Of a stretch of DNA of 64,000 nt, positions 34,803 through 44,711 are shown in pieces (position 1 is the first letter of the stretch; every line of letters begins with the position of its first letter). Made by a program: the position numbers and the translations under genes. The DNA comes from Streptomyces sp. PTY087I2 (lineage in GTDB: Bacteria; Actinomycetota; Actinomycetes; Streptomycetales; Streptomycetaceae), in assembly GCF_001687325.1 (NCBI RefSeq), contig NZ_LZRD01000004.1, positions 185,186 through 249,185 on the forward strand, in the 5' to 3' direction. Under the pieces are notes generated by a model. It did no database searches, had not been told where the DNA came from, and saw only the letters and a list, made by a program, of their open reading frames with translations.

Positions 34803-35783
34803 GTGAAGGGAACCGTGGGCGAGTTGGGGGAGTTCGGGCTCATCAGAGAGCTCACGTCCCGGCTCACCACCACTCCGGCGGTACGGCTGGGGCCCGGCGA
34901 CGACGCCGCGGTCGTGGCCGCCCCCGACCGCAGGGTCGTGGCCAGTACGGACATCCTGCTGGAAGGGCGGCACTTCCGCCGCGACTGGTCGACGGCGTAC
35001 GACGTCGGCCGCAAGGCGGCAGCCCAGAACCTCGCCGACATCGCGGCGATGGGCGCCGTGCCCACCGCGCTGCTCCTCGGCCTCGTCGTCCCCGCCGACC
35101 TCCCCGTCACCTGGGCCGGCGAGCTCATGGACGGGCTGCGTGACGAATGCCAGGTGGCGGGCGCGGCCGTGGTCGGCGGCGATGTGGTGGGCGGCGACAC
35201 GATCACCGTCTCCATCACCGCACTCGGCGACCTGCGCAACCACGAACCGGTCACCCGGGGCGGCGCCCGCCCCGGCGACGTCGTCGCGGTCACCGGCTGG
35301 CTCGGCTGGTCGGCGGCCGGTTACGCGGTGCTCTCCCGCGGCTTCCGCTCGCCCCGCGCCTTCGTCGAGGCCCACCGCCGCCCCGAACCGCCGTACCACG
35401 CGGGCCCCGCGGCCGCCGGGCTCGGCGCCACCGCGATGACCGACGTCAGCGACGGCCTCGTCGCCGACCTCGGCCATATCGCGGAGGCCAGCAAGTGCCG
35501 GATCGACCTGCGCTCCGGGCTCATCGACATCCCCTCGCAGATGTCCGACATCGGCCAGGCCGTCGGCGTCGACCCGCTCCAGTGGGTGCTGACCGGGGGA
35601 GAGGACCACGCGATCGTGGCGACCTTCCCGCCCGACGTGAAGCTCCCCGCCCGCTGGAAGGTGATCGGCGAGGTCCTCAACCCCTCCGCCCTGCCCCAGG
35701 TCACCGTCGACGGCGCCCCCTGGACCAGCAAGGGCGGCTGGGACCACTTCGGCTCCATCGAGGACACCCAGCCGCGCGGCTGA
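34803..35783 (+). CDS. thiL: Thiamine-monophosphate kinase
   Basis: A 326-residue PurM-like kinase that phosphorylates thiamine monophosphate to the active diphosphate. Signature parts are [39 protein letters not shown] and [13 protein letters not shown] 34803 is preceded by GGAGAGG. thiD follows within 56 bases, giving a small thiamine operon. No TPP riboswitch is visible in the 219-bp gap before it. Confidence 0.93.
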   Translation: MKGTVGELGEFGLIRELTSRLTTTPAVRLGPGDDAAVVAAPDRRVVASTDILLEGRHFRRDWSTAYDVGRKAAAQNLADIAAMGAVPTALLLGLVVPADLPVTWAGELMDGLRDECQVAGAAVVGGDVVGGDTITVSITALGDLRNHEPVTRGGARPGDVVAVTGWLGWSAAGYAVLSRGFRSPRAFVEAHRRPEPPYHAGPAAAGLGATAMTDVSDGLVADLGHIAEASKCRIDLRSGLIDIPSQMSDIGQAVGVDPLQWVLTGGEDHAIVATFPPDVKLPARWKVIGEVLNPSALPQVTVDGAPWTSKGGWDHFGSIEDTQPRG

Positions 35784-35838
35784 CCACGGGGCCCGCGAGC
35801 CCGGCATGATCCCAACGAGAGGCCCTAGATTGCTGCGT

Positions 35839-36648
35839 ATGTCCATACGTACCGCTGTACCGCCCCGCGTGCTCACCGTCGCCGGATCCGACTCCGGCGG
35901 CGGTGCGGGGATCCAGGCCGATCTGAAGACGATGCTCGCCCTCGGCGTGCACGGCATGAGCGTGCTCACCGCCGTCACCGCACAGAACTCCCTCGGCGTC
36001 CAGGGCGCGTGGGAGCTTCCGGTGGACGCCGTACGCGCCCAGTACCGCAGCGTCGTCGACGACATCGGCGTCCAGGCCGTGAAGACCGGGATGCTCGCGT
36101 CCGCCGCCCTCGTGGAGACCGTCGCGGAACTCCTCGCCGGAACGGACGCCCCCGTCGTCGTCGACCCGGTCGGCGTCTCCAAGCACGGGGACGCGCTGCT
36201 CGCCGCCGAGGCCCTCGACTCCGTACGGACCAAGCTGCTCCCCGCCGCCACCGTCGCCACCCCGAACCTCGACGAAGTCGCCCAGCTCACCGGCGTCCGG
36301 GTCACCGACGAGAGCGGGATGCGCCGGGCCGCCGAGGAGATCCTCGGCTTCGGACCGCGCTGGGTCGTCATCAAGGGCGGCCATCTGCCCGGGGAGGCGG
36401 TGGACCTGCTCACCGACGGGAGCGCGGAACACTGGCTGCGCGCCCCCCGGCACGACAACCGCCACACCCACGGCACCGGCTGCACGCTGGCCTCCGCCAT
36501 CGCCTCCGGGCTCGCGCTGGGGATGGACGTGCCCACGGCGGTCCAGGGAGCGAAGACGTACGTCACCGGCGCGATCGAGGCCGGCTTCCCGCTCGGCGGC
36601 GGCATCGGCCCGGTCGACCACGGCTGGCTGACCCGCCCGGCCGACTGA
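35839..36648 (+). CDS. thiD: Hydroxymethylpyrimidine/phosphomethylpyrimidine kinase
   Basis: A 269-residue ribokinase-family enzyme that phosphorylates HMP and HMP-P in thiamine synthesis. [17 protein letters not shown] binds the pyrimidine; [10 protein letters not shown] and the anion-hole [15 protein letters not shown] with the catalytic Cys region follow. ATG 35839 is preferred; an ATG 11 codons upstream lacks a ribosome site. It follows thiL in the same direction. A tandem 14-bp repeat and a terminator lie after the stop. Confidence 0.92.
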   Translation: MSIRTAVPPRVLTVAGSDSGGGAGIQADLKTMLALGVHGMSVLTAVTAQNSLGVQGAWELPVDAVRAQYRSVVDDIGVQAVKTGMLASAALVETVAELLAGTDAPVVVDPVGVSKHGDALLAAEALDSVRTKLLPAATVATPNLDEVAQLTGVRVTDESGMRRAAEEILGFGPRWVVIKGGHLPGEAVDLLTDGSAEHWLRAPRHDNRHTHGTGCTLASAIASGLALGMDVPTAVQGAKTYVTGAIEAGFPLGGGIGPVDHGWLTRPAD

Positions 36649-36660
36649 CGACCGCCTCCT

Positions 36661-36696
36661 GAGCACAGGCTTCCGAGCACAGGCGTCCGAGCACAG
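36661..36696. repeat. 14-bp tandem repeat after thiD
   Basis: GAGCACAGGCTTCC, GAGCACAGGCGTCC and a partial GAGCACAG follow one another without spacers, just after the thiD stop codon. Confidence 0.75.
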
Positions 36697-36697
36697 C

Positions 36698-36731
36698 AAA
36701 AAGCCGGTCCACCGAGGTGGACCGGCTTTTT
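36698..36731. terminator. Bidirectional terminator between thiD and rpmB
   Basis: AAAAAGCCGGTCCAC and GTGGACCGGCTTTTT form a 15-bp stem with A and T tracts at the ends, so it is a proper intrinsic terminator in both directions. Confidence 0.85.
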
Positions 36732-36764
36732 GGGCAACCGGAAGGCTGCGCTACGACGGGGACG

Positions 36765-36950
36765 TCAGCGCGCGACCTTGCCGGCCTTGATGCACGAGGT
36801 GCAGACGTTGAGCCGCTTCGGCGTCCGACCGACCACGGCACGCACGCGCTGGATGTTGGGATTCCAGCGACGAGACGTACGGCGGTGCGAGAACGAAACG
36901 CTGTTGCCGAAGCTCGGCCCCTTGCCGCAAACGTCGCAGTTGGCAGCCAC
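36765..36950 (-). CDS. rpmB: 50S ribosomal protein L28 (zinc-ribbon form)
   Basis: A 61-residue L28 with both CxxC pairs (CDVC near the N-terminus and CTSC near the C-terminus), i.e. the zinc-containing 'C+' type. The zinc-free paralogues found in Zur regulons lack these cysteines. It is divergent from the downstream DAK-type gene. From memory it matches SCO5564. Confidence 0.95.
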   Translation of the reverse strand: MAANCDVCGKGPSFGNSVSFSHRRTSRRWNPNIQRVRAVVGRTPKRLNVCTSCIKAGKVAR

Positions 36951-37207
36951 GGGTCACTCCAAAGACTTCAGATGCACGTACAGTGAATTCCGGCGCGCCG
37001 GAATCAGTTGGACTGAAGTGGCGGTACCGGGGGAATGTCCCGACTCTCATCGGGCAACCGGAGCAGCATACAACGCCTGCTTCGGAGATACGAAACTACC
37101 ACGGCTCGGCCGCCCGCCCTCCCGCCCCCTGTCCCTGCCGGGACCCCCGCGGGCGGGCTAACCTGCGGTGCAGCCCGTTGCCACGGCCGCTTCAAGGAGG
37201 ACCATCG

Positions 37208-38995
37208 GTGCCGCAGCTCCCCGACGACCTGGACGCCGTCGCGGTACGCACGTGGTGCTCGCTGGCCCTGGAAGCACTGGGCCGGGAGCGCGCGGAGATC
37301 GACGCGATCAACGTCTATCCCATCGCCGACGGGGACACCGGCACCAACCTCTATCTGACCGTCGAGTCCGCGGCCGCGGCCGTCGAAGCGGTCTTCGCCG
37401 CCCATGAGACCGGCACCACCGCACCCGCCACCGCCGACGCCGTACGCGCCATGGCGCACGGAGCCCTGATCGGCGCGCGCGGGAACTCCGGCACGATCCT
37501 GGCCCAGCTGCTGCGCGGCATGGCCGGGGTGCTGGCCGACGGCGGCGACGCGGCTCATCTGCGCCTCGCCCTCACGAGCGCCGCCGACGCGGCCCGGCAG
37601 GCCGTCGCCCACCCCGTCGAGGGCACCGTGCTCACCGTCGCCGCCGAGGCCGCCGCAGCGGCCCGGGGCGAGGACCCCGACCTGCGCACCGTCGTCACCG
37701 CCGCCTACGAGGGGGCGCGCGCCGCCCTCGCGCGCACCCCCGAGCAGCTCGCCGTCCTCGGCCGGGCCGGCGTGGTCGACGCCGGGGGCCGGGGGCTGGT
37801 GGCGGTGCTGGGCGCGCTGGTGGAGACGGTGACCGGGCAGGCTCCCGTACGAGGACCCCGTACCGCTTCCGGGAACGCCGCGAAGGCGCCCGTGACTGTG
37901 GACGGGGGTTCCGTGGTGGGGCTGCCGGTGGGCGGCACTCCGGTGGAAGGCGTTACGGGGGAGGGCTTCCCGGGGGGCGGCCTTCCGGTGGACGGTGTTC
38001 CGGCAGGCGGTCCGACCGGGGGCGTTCCCGGTGGAACCGTGGGGGACGGGCCGCTCGACTGCCCCGAGGACGGCGGCACCGGGCCCGCGTTCGAGGTGGT
38101 CTATCTGCTGGAGGCCCGTGACGAGCAGGTGGCCCGGCTGCGCACCCGGCTCGACGCGCTCGGCGACTCCCTGGTCGTCGTCGGCGGCGACGGGCTCTGG
38201 CACGTCCACGTCCATGTCGACGACGCCGGGGCGGCCGTGGAGGCGGGCGTCGAGGCCGGCCGGCCGTACCGGATCCGGATCACCCACTTCGCCACCGAGA
38301 GCGGTCACGACGTCCGCGTCCAGGCCGAACCCGCCCAGCGCGCCGTCGTCGTCGTGGTCCCCGGCGACGGCCTGGCCGGGCTCTGCACCGAGGCCGGCGC
38401 CACCACCGTGATCGCCCGCCCCGGCGAACCGCCCGCCAGCGGCGAACTGGTCGACGCCATCCGCCGCGCCCACGCCCGCGAGGTGGTCCTGCTGCCCAAC
38501 GACGCGGCCCTGCGCCACACCGCGGCCGCCGCCGCCGAACAGGCCAGGACCGAGGGGGTCCGGGTCGCCCTCGTCCCCACCCGCGCCGCCGTCCAGGGCA
38601 TCGCCGCGCTCGCCGTGCACGAGCCGGACCGCGGCTTCGACGAGGACGTGGTCGCCATGACCGCCGCCGCCGGGGCCACCCGCTACGCCGAACTGGCCGT
38701 CGCCGAGCGCCAGTCGTGGACCATGGCGGGCATCTGCCAGGCCGGGGACATCCTCGGCCTGATCGACGGCGACGTGGCCGTGATCGGCGCCGACGTCCCG
38801 GGCACCGCCCGCACCGTTCTCGACCGGATGCTGGCGGCGGGCGGCGAGCTGGTCACCCTCGTCCTCGGCGAGGACGTCCCGGACACGCTCGCGGACGCGC
38901 TGGAGGAACACGTACGCGAGGGCCATCTCGCCGTGGACACGGTGGTCTACCGGGGCGGCCACCAGCGCGCACCGCTGCTCATCGGCGTCGAGTAG
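37208..38995 (+). CDS. DAK/FakA-like (YloV-type) kinase
   Basis: A 595-residue protein with the DhaL/DAK2 domain (AINVYPIADGDTGTNLYLT with metal-binding aspartates at 41-44; GARGNSGTILAQLLRGM; the Gly-rich GRAGVVDAGGRGL) followed by the YloV/FakA C-terminal region. In Firmicutes FakA phosphorylates fatty acids held by FakB; whether this one does is unproven. GTG 37208 follows AAGGAGG. A Gly/Pro/Val-rich segment at about residues 232-282 (GLPVGGTPVEGV...) is an odd low-complexity linker. recG starts 51 bases after the stop, a conserved neighbour in actinobacteria. Confidence 0.85.
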   Translation: MPQLPDDLDAVAVRTWCSLALEALGRERAEIDAINVYPIADGDTGTNLYLTVESAAAAVEAVFAAHETGTTAPATADAVRAMAHGALIGARGNSGTILAQLLRGMAGVLADGGDAAHLRLALTSAADAARQAVAHPVEGTVLTVAAEAAAAARGEDPDLRTVVTAAYEGARAALARTPEQLAVLGRAGVVDAGGRGLVAVLGALVETVTGQAPVRGPRTASGNAAKAPVTVDGGSVVGLPVGGTPVEGVTGEGFPGGGLPVDGVPAGGPTGGVPGGTVGDGPLDCPEDGGTGPAFEVVYLLEARDEQVARLRTRLDALGDSLVVVGGDGLWHVHVHVDDAGAAVEAGVEAGRPYRIRITHFATESGHDVRVQAEPAQRAVVVVVPGDGLAGLCTEAGATTVIARPGEPPASGELVDAIRRAHAREVVLLPNDAALRHTAAAAAEQARTEGVRVALVPTRAAVQGIAALAVHEPDRGFDEDVVAMTAAAGATRYAELAVAERQSWTMAGICQAGDILGLIDGDVAVIGADVPGTARTVLDRMLAAGGELVTLVLGEDVPDTLADALEEHVREGHLAVDTVVYRGGHQRAPLLIGVE

Positions 38996-39046
38996 CCGCA
39001 GCGGGTGTGCGTGCCCGGCGGACGGTTGTCAGTGCCGTGGTGTGCA

Positions 39047-41260
39047 ATGGATCGCGTGTCCTCGTTCGATGAACCTCTCAAGAAGCTGCTCGGCGGAGCC
39101 ACCGCGAAGGTGATGGCAGAACACCTCGACCTGCACACGGTCGGGGATCTGCTGCACCACTACCCGCGGCGGTACGAGGAGCGCGGCAAGCTGACCGCGC
39201 TGGCCGACCTCCCGCTGGACGAGCACGTCACGGTCGTCGCCCAGGTCGCCGACGCCCGGATCCTGATGTTCAACAACGGCCGGGGCAAACGCCTGGAGGT
39301 CACCCTCACCGACGGCAGCGGCCGCCTCCAGCTGGTCTTCTTCGGCCACGGCGTCCACAAGCCGCACAAGGAGCTGCTGCCCGGCCGCCAGGCGATGTTC
39401 GCGGGCAAGGTCTCCGTCTTCAACCGCAAGATGCAGCTGGCCCACCCCACGTACCAGCTGCTCGACGCCTCCGACGCCGACGAGGCCACCGAGGCCGTGG
39501 ACGCCTTCGCCGGACGGCTGCTGCCGATCTACCCCGCGTGCAAGCAGCTCGACTCCTGGCGGATCGCCAAGGCCGTGGACGCCGTGCTGCCCAGCGCCCA
39601 GGACGCGGTGGACCCGCTGCCCGCGTCCCTGCGCGAGGGGCGCGGCTTCACCCCGCTGCCCGAGGCCCTGCTCAAGGTGCACCGCCCGCAGACCAAGGCG
39701 GACATCGAGGACGCCAAGGCCCGCCTCAAATGGGACGAGGCGTTCGTCCTCCAGGTCGCCCTGGCCCGCCGCCGGTACGCCGACACCCAGCTGCCCGCCG
39801 CCGCCCGCCGCCCGGTCGCGGACGGCCTGCTGGACGCGTTCGACGCCAAGCTGCCCTTCACCCTCACCGAGGGCCAGGAGAAGGTCAGCAAGGAGATCTT
39901 CGACGACCTGGCCACTGAGCACCCGATGCACCGCCTCCTCCAGGGCGAGGTGGGCTCCGGGAAGACGATGGTGGCCCTGCGCGCCATGCTCGCCGTGGTC
40001 GACGCGGGCGGCCAGGCCGCGATGCTCGCCCCCACCGAGGTCCTCGCCCAGCAGCACCACCGCTCGATCACCGAGATGATGGGCGAGCTGGCCGAGGGCG
40101 GCATGCTGGGCGGCTCTGACCGGGGGACCAAGGTCGTCCTGCTCACCGGCTCCATGGGCACGGCCGCCCGCCGTCAGGCCCTGCTCGACCTGGTCACCGG
40201 CGAGGCCGGGATCGTCATCGGCACCCATGCCCTCATCGAGGACAAGGTGCAGTTCCACGACCTGGGCCTGGTCGTCGTGGACGAACAGCACCGCTTCGGC
40301 GTGGAACAGCGCGACGCCCTGCGCTCCAAGGGGAAGCAGCCGCCCCACCTCCTCGTCATGACCGCCACCCCCATTCCCCGTACGGTCGCCATGACGGTCT
40401 TCGGCGACCTGGAGACCTCCGTCCTGGACCAGCTCCCGGCCGGCCGCTCCCCGATCGCCAGCCATGTCGTCCCCGCCAAGGACAAGCCGCACTTCCTCGC
40501 CCGCGCCTGGGAACGCGTCCGCGAGGAGGTCGAGAACGGCCACCAGGCGTATGTGGTCTGCCCCCGCATCGGCGACGACGCGGAGGAGGCCGAGGGGAAG
40601 AAGGGCAAGGCGAAGAAGAAGACCGCCGAGGAGGACCCGGAGAAGCGGCCGCCGCTCGCCGTCCTGGAGATCGCCGACGAGCTGCGCAAGGGCGCCCTGG
40701 CCGGGCTGACCGTCGAGGTGCTGCACGGCCGGATGCACCCCGACGAGAAGGACGACGTCATGCGCCGGTTCGCCGCCGGGGACGTGGACGTCCTGGTCGC
40801 CACCACCGTCATCGAGGTCGGCGTCAACGTCCCCAACGCCACCGCCATGGTGATCATGGACGCCGACCGGTTCGGCGTCTCCCAGCTCCACCAGCTGCGC
40901 GGCCGCGTCGGCCGGGGCTCCGCCCCCGGGCTCTGCCTGCTGGTCAGCGAGGCCCACGAGGCGAGCCCCGCCCGCGCCCGCCTCTCCGCCGTCGCCGCCA
41001 CCCTCGACGGCTTCGAGCTCTCCCGGATCGACCTGGAGCAGCGCCGCGAGGGCGATGTGCTCGGCCAGGCCCAGTCCGGGGTGCGCTCCTCGCTCCGGAT
41101 GCTCACCGTCATCGACGACGAGGAGGTCATCGCCGCCGCCCGCGAGGAGGCCGTGGCGATCGTCGCCGCCGACCCGGAGCTGGAGCACCTGCCGGAGCTG
41201 CGCACGGTGCTGGCCGCCCTGCTGGACAAGGACCGCGAGGAGTACCTCGACAAGGGGTGA
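39047..41260 (+). CDS. recG: ATP-dependent DNA helicase RecG
   Basis: A 737-residue branched-DNA helicase that reverses stalled forks and processes recombination intermediates. The N-terminal wedge/OB domain (about 1-200) contains LTDGSGRLQLVFFGH. The helicase motifs are GEVGSGKTMVAL (Walker A), VVDEQHRFG (DEQH box), LLVMTATPIPRT (motif III) and QLRGRVGRGS (motif VI). A charged Lys/Glu-rich insertion (EAEGKKGKAKKKTAEEDPEKRPP) interrupts the second helicase domain. GTG 39056 is an alternative start. Confidence 0.93.
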   Translation: MDRVSSFDEPLKKLLGGATAKVMAEHLDLHTVGDLLHHYPRRYEERGKLTALADLPLDEHVTVVAQVADARILMFNNGRGKRLEVTLTDGSGRLQLVFFGHGVHKPHKELLPGRQAMFAGKVSVFNRKMQLAHPTYQLLDASDADEATEAVDAFAGRLLPIYPACKQLDSWRIAKAVDAVLPSAQDAVDPLPASLREGRGFTPLPEALLKVHRPQTKADIEDAKARLKWDEAFVLQVALARRRYADTQLPAAARRPVADGLLDAFDAKLPFTLTEGQEKVSKEIFDDLATEHPMHRLLQGEVGSGKTMVALRAMLAVVDAGGQAAMLAPTEVLAQQHHRSITEMMGELAEGGMLGGSDRGTKVVLLTGSMGTAARRQALLDLVTGEAGIVIGTHALIEDKVQFHDLGLVVVDEQHRFGVEQRDALRSKGKQPPHLLVMTATPIPRTVAMTVFGDLETSVLDQLPAGRSPIASHVVPAKDKPHFLARAWERVREEVENGHQAYVVCPRIGDDAEEAEGKKGKAKKKTAEEDPEKRPPLAVLEIADELRKGALAGLTVEVLHGRMHPDEKDDVMRRFAAGDVDVLVATTVIEVGVNVPNATAMVIMDADRFGVSQLHQLRGRVGRGSAPGLCLLVSEAHEASPARARLSAVAATLDGFELSRIDLEQRREGDVLGQAQSGVRSSLRMLTVIDDEEVIAAAREEAVAIVAADPELEHLPELRTVLAALLDKDREEYLDKG

Positions 41261-41369
41261 GCCCGGGGCCGTCCTGCTGGTGGGAGCCGTACGCCATATC
41301 GTGGACGCACGGCACGCGCCCGTACGCGCGCGCCCGCTGGACGCCCCCGACCCCGAGGACCCGACACCC

Positions 41370-41954
41370 ATGACCCGCGTGATCGCCGGCTCGGCCGGCG
41401 GACGCCGCCTGGCCGTCCCGCCCGGCACCGGCACCCGCCCCACCTCCGACCGTGCGCGCGAGGGCCTCTTCTCCACCTGGCAGGCGCTCCTCGGCACCCT
41501 GGAAGGGACCCGGGTCGCCGATCTGTACGCCGGATCCGGCGCCGTCGGCCTCGAAGCGCTCTCCCGCGGCGCGGTCCACGCCCTGCTCGTGGAGGCCGAC
41601 CCGAAGGCCGTCCGCACCGTCCGCGACAACGTCCGCACCCTCGGCCTCCCGGGCGCCGACGTCCGTACCGGCAAAGCCGAGCAGATCGTGACAGGACCGG
41701 CGCCCGCCGCCCCGTACGACATCGTCTTCCTCGACCCGCCGTACGCCGTCACCGACGACGATCTTCGCGAGATCCTGCTCACACTCCGTGCTCAGGGGTG
41801 GCTCGCCGACGATGCGCTCGTCACCGTGGAACGCAGCACCCGGGGCGGAGAATTCGGCTGGCCCGCCGGATTCGAGCCACTGCGGTCCCGTCGCTACGGC
41901 GAGGGAACGCTTTGGTACGGTCGCGCCGCCGCTACGTGCGAAGACGCACGATGA
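41370..41954 (+). CDS. rsmD: 16S rRNA (guanine-966-N2)-methyltransferase
   Basis: A 194-residue class I methyltransferase. It has [48 protein letters not shown] (SAM motif) and VFLDPPY (catalytic motif IV). It methylates G966 of 16S rRNA. The TGA overlaps the possible ATG (41951) of coaD, so the two genes are coupled. Confidence 0.92.
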   Translation: MTRVIAGSAGGRRLAVPPGTGTRPTSDRAREGLFSTWQALLGTLEGTRVADLYAGSGAVGLEALSRGAVHALLVEADPKAVRTVRDNVRTLGLPGADVRTGKAEQIVTGPAPAAPYDIVFLDPPYAVTDDDLREILLTLRAQGWLADDALVTVERSTRGGEFGWPAGFEPLRSRRYGEGTLWYGRAAATCEDAR

Positions 41955-41980
41955 CCGGACCGGAGAGCGAGGGAATCACA

Positions 41981-42460
41981 GTGCGCCGCGCCGTCTGTCC
42001 GGGGTCGTTCGACCCCATCACCAACGGACATCTCGACATCATCGGACGAGCCTCGAAGCTGTACGACGTGGTGCACGTGGTGGTGATGATCAACCAGTCC
42101 AAGAAGGGGCTGTTCACCGTCGACGAGCGGATCGAGCTGATCCGCGAGGTCACCGCCGACTTCAGCAACGTCGAGGTGGAGTCCTTCCACGGCCTGCTGG
42201 TCGACTTCTGCAAGCAGCGGGAGATCCCGGCGATCGTGAAGGGCCTGCGGGCCGTCAGCGACTTCGACTACGAGCTTCAGATGGCCCAGATGAACAACGG
42301 CCTCTCCGGCGTCGAGACGCTCTTCATGCCGACCAACCCGACGTACAGCTTCCTGTCGTCCTCGCTGGTCAAGGAGGTGGCGGCCTGGGGTGGCGACGTC
42401 TCCCACCTGCTGCCGCCGACCGTCCACGACGAGCTCGTGAAGCGGCTCGGCGAACGCTGA
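41981..42460 (+). CDS. coaD: Phosphopantetheine adenylyltransferase
   Basis: A 159-residue nucleotidyltransferase that forms dephospho-CoA. Motifs are [16 protein letters not shown] with the T/HxGH ATP-binding element (14-17) and [23 protein letters not shown] 41981 with GAGGGA upstream gives the usual family length; ATG 41951 overlapping rsmD would add ten residues and cannot be excluded. It is the fourth step of CoA synthesis. Confidence 0.94.
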   Translation: MRRAVCPGSFDPITNGHLDIIGRASKLYDVVHVVVMINQSKKGLFTVDERIELIREVTADFSNVEVESFHGLLVDFCKQREIPAIVKGLRAVSDFDYELQMAQMNNGLSGVETLFMPTNPTYSFLSSSLVKEVAAWGGDVSHLLPPTVHDELVKRLGER

Positions 42461-42575
42461 GACCTGACGGGCCGTCACCAGGTGTCGGGCGGCGGCCGAC
42501 TGGCCTTACAGTCGTCCCGTCCGTCTCCAACGGAGCAGCAGCTTCAACAGAGCAGCAGAGAGTGGCGAGCACACG

Positions 42576-43685
42576 GTGGACGTGCAGAAGAAGCTCGACG
42601 AGATCGTCGAAGCGGTCGGGAGCGCCCGATCCATGCCCATGTCGGCCTCGTGCGTGGTCAACCGCGCCGAGCTGCTCGCCATGCTCGAAGAGGTGCGCCA
42701 GGCCCTGCCCGGCTCCCTCGCCCAGGCCCAGGAGCTGATCGGCGGCCAGGAGCAGTTCGCCGAGCAGGCCCGCCAGGAGGCCGAGCGGATCATCGAGTCG
42801 GCCCACGCCCAGCGCGCCTCGCTGATCTCCGAGACCGAGATCGCCCGGCAGTCGCAGAGCGAAGCCGACCGGATCCTGTCCGAGGCCCGCCGCGAGGCCG
42901 AGGAGGTCCGGGCCGAGGCCGACGACTACGTCGACAGCAAGCTCGCCAACTTCGAGGTCGTCCTCACCAAGACCATCGGCTCCGTGGACCGGGGCCGCGA
43001 GAAGCTTCTCGGCCGCGGCCAGGGCCTGGACGAGCAGGGCTACCAGGACCCCGACTTCGCCGAGGCCCCCGAGCGCAGCGCCGACCCGGAGACGCTGAAG
43101 CAGCGGGCCGACGACTACGTGGACGCCAAGTTCGGCGCCTTCGAGGCCGTCCTCGCCAAGACCCTGGAGGCGGTCGGCCGCGGCCGGCAGAAGCTGCACG
43201 GCCGGGTCGCCACCGACGACCTCGGCGCGCACATCGCCGCCCAGGACGCCGCGGGCGGCCAGGGCCACACCAGCGACGCCGACTACCTGGCCGGCCTCGC
43301 CGAGCTGGCCACCCCCGAACCCCAGCAGGCGCCCCAGCAGCCCGCCTACCCGGCGCAGCCGCAGGCCGAGCCGAGCTACGCGCAGGCGGCCTACGGCTAC
43401 CAGGAGCAGCCGGTCCAGCAGGGCGTCCAGGACGCGTACGGCTACCAGCAGCCCGACCCGTACGCGGCGTACCAGCAGCAGGGCGGCTACGACCCCAACG
43501 GCTACCCGCCCCAGCCGGCCGGCCAGCCCGATTACGGCTGGCAGCAGCAGGACCAGCAGCACGGGCACGGGCAGGGGCACGGCCAGGCGCCCGACCAGCA
43601 GGGCGGCGCGCTGGACGAGACCAGCCTCTTCGACACGAGCATGATCGACCTGGAGCAGCTGCGCCGGTACGAGCAGGGCCGCTGA
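42576..43685 (+). CDS. DivIVA-like coiled-coil protein with Gln-rich tail
   Basis: A 369-residue protein. The first 60 residues (VQKKLDEIVEAVGSARSMPMSASCVVNRAELLAMLEEVRQALP) lead into a long coiled coil (about 45-130). A duplicated element follows: ADDYVDSKLANFEVVLTKTIGSVDRGREKLLGR and ADDYVDAKFGAFEAVLAKTLEAVGRGRQKLHGR. The last 130 residues are Gln/Tyr/Pro/Gly-rich and end LDETSLFDTSMIDLEQLRRYEQGR. Streptomyces genomes carry it next to coaD, often annotated as cell-division initiation protein. A cytoskeletal or polarity role is likely but inferred from the coiled coil only. Confidence 0.8.
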   Translation: MDVQKKLDEIVEAVGSARSMPMSASCVVNRAELLAMLEEVRQALPGSLAQAQELIGGQEQFAEQARQEAERIIESAHAQRASLISETEIARQSQSEADRILSEARREAEEVRAEADDYVDSKLANFEVVLTKTIGSVDRGREKLLGRGQGLDEQGYQDPDFAEAPERSADPETLKQRADDYVDAKFGAFEAVLAKTLEAVGRGRQKLHGRVATDDLGAHIAAQDAAGGQGHTSDADYLAGLAELATPEPQQAPQQPAYPAQPQAEPSYAQAAYGYQEQPVQQGVQDAYGYQQPDPYAAYQQQGGYDPNGYPPQPAGQPDYGWQQQDQQHGHGQGHGQAPDQQGGALDETSLFDTSMIDLEQLRRYEQGR

Positions 43686-43868
43686 CCCCGGTGGGGGCTG
43701 CCCCGATTGGGTGCTGAGCGGTCCGTCCAGTATCCTGAATCCTCGGTCGCACATAGGTCCGCGATTCCGGCTGCCCGTTTCGTCTGCGGATCGGGGCCAT
43801 CTGACTCCGGACCGTAGACGGCCCCTCCTTCGCAGTACGACACCCATGATTCGAAAGCAGGAAAAGCC

Positions 43869-44516
43869 CTGAACGGCCACCTCGACCACCGCAACCCTCT
43901 CGTGTTCGATACGCACGAGCTGGGCCGGCGTCCCGGTGCCATGAAGCGGCTCTCCCGCTCGGTGGAAGCACCCGGTTCACCGGTCCTGGGCATCGACGGC
44001 GTCATCGGTGTGCCGGAAGGCGCACCCGTGGAGCTGGACCTCCGCCTCGAATCGGTCATGGAAGGGGTGCTTGTCACAGGCACCGCCCGTGCGACCGCCG
44101 AGGGGGAGTGCGTAAGGTGTCTGGAGCCGCTGACCGTAGAGGTCGACGCGGACTTCCAGGAAATGTTCTCGTACCCTGACGCCGATGACCGGGGCCGCAG
44201 CACTGCGGCGGAACCGGCCGACGACGCCGAGGACGACGAGGACAGGTTCTTTCTCGAGGACGGCTTGTTCGACCTCGAACCCATGCTGCGTGACGCGGTA
44301 GTGCTCGCACTGCCCATGCAGCCGGTGTGCTCGGAGGACTGCGCCGGTCTGTGTTCCGAATGCGGAATCAGGCTGGACGAGAATCCGGGCCACCACCACG
44401 ACGCCGTCGACATCCGTTGGGCGGCACTGCAAGGACTCGCCGAGACCGTTCAGGACGGCGAGAAGGACAACATGGGCGGCGCCGAACCGGGCGTCGACGA
44501 GAAGCAGGAGAAGTAG
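43869..44516 (+). CDS. DUF177/YceD-family protein, probable CTG start
   Basis: A 215-residue YceD (DUF177) protein if started at CTG 43869, after AGGAAAAG. It continues [23 protein letters not shown]. The next ordinary start, GTG 43902, has no ribosome site and would remove eleven conserved-looking residues. The family has [11 protein letters not shown] and the C-terminal [13 protein letters not shown] cysteine motif. YceD genes lie directly before rpmF in most bacteria; the protein is linked to 23S rRNA processing. The TGA of a nine-codon frame from ATG 43846 overlaps the CTG (CTGA). Confidence 0.85.
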   Translation: MNGHLDHRNPLVFDTHELGRRPGAMKRLSRSVEAPGSPVLGIDGVIGVPEGAPVELDLRLESVMEGVLVTGTARATAEGECVRCLEPLTVEVDADFQEMFSYPDADDRGRSTAAEPADDAEDDEDRFFLEDGLFDLEPMLRDAVVLALPMQPVCSEDCAGLCSECGIRLDENPGHHHDAVDIRWAALQGLAETVQDGEKDNMGGAEPGVDEKQEK

Positions 44517-44518
44517 CC

Positions 44519-44692
44519 GTGGCTGTTCCGAAGCGGAAGATGTCGCGCAGCAACACGCGCCACCGCCGGTCGCAGTGGAAGGCTGCGGTCCCCACCCTGG
44601 TTTCGTGCGAGCGTTGCCAGGAGCCCAAGCTCCAGCACATTGCGTGCCCGAGCTGCGGCACCTACAACAAGCGCCAGGTCCTCGAGGTCTGA
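44519..44692 (+). CDS. rpmF: 50S ribosomal protein L32
   Basis: A 57-residue L32: [20 protein letters not shown], then [26 protein letters not shown] with two CxxC zinc-binding pairs (the 'C+' form). GTG 44519 starts two bases after the DUF177 stop; rnc follows 19 bases later. It forms the operon yceD-rpmF-rnc. Confidence 0.96.
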   Translation: MAVPKRKMSRSNTRHRRSQWKAAVPTLVSCERCQEPKLQHIACPSCGTYNKRQVLEV

Positions 44693-44711
44693 GCGGCTGG
44701 TGAGAGGCCCG

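Noticed and set aside
34584..36737. Long minus-strand frame giving a 795-residue protein ending in the Lrp-type domain
   Set aside because: The ideal GGAGG-GTG at 34583 defines a 77-residue RAM protein; the rest is a shadow of thiL and thiD.
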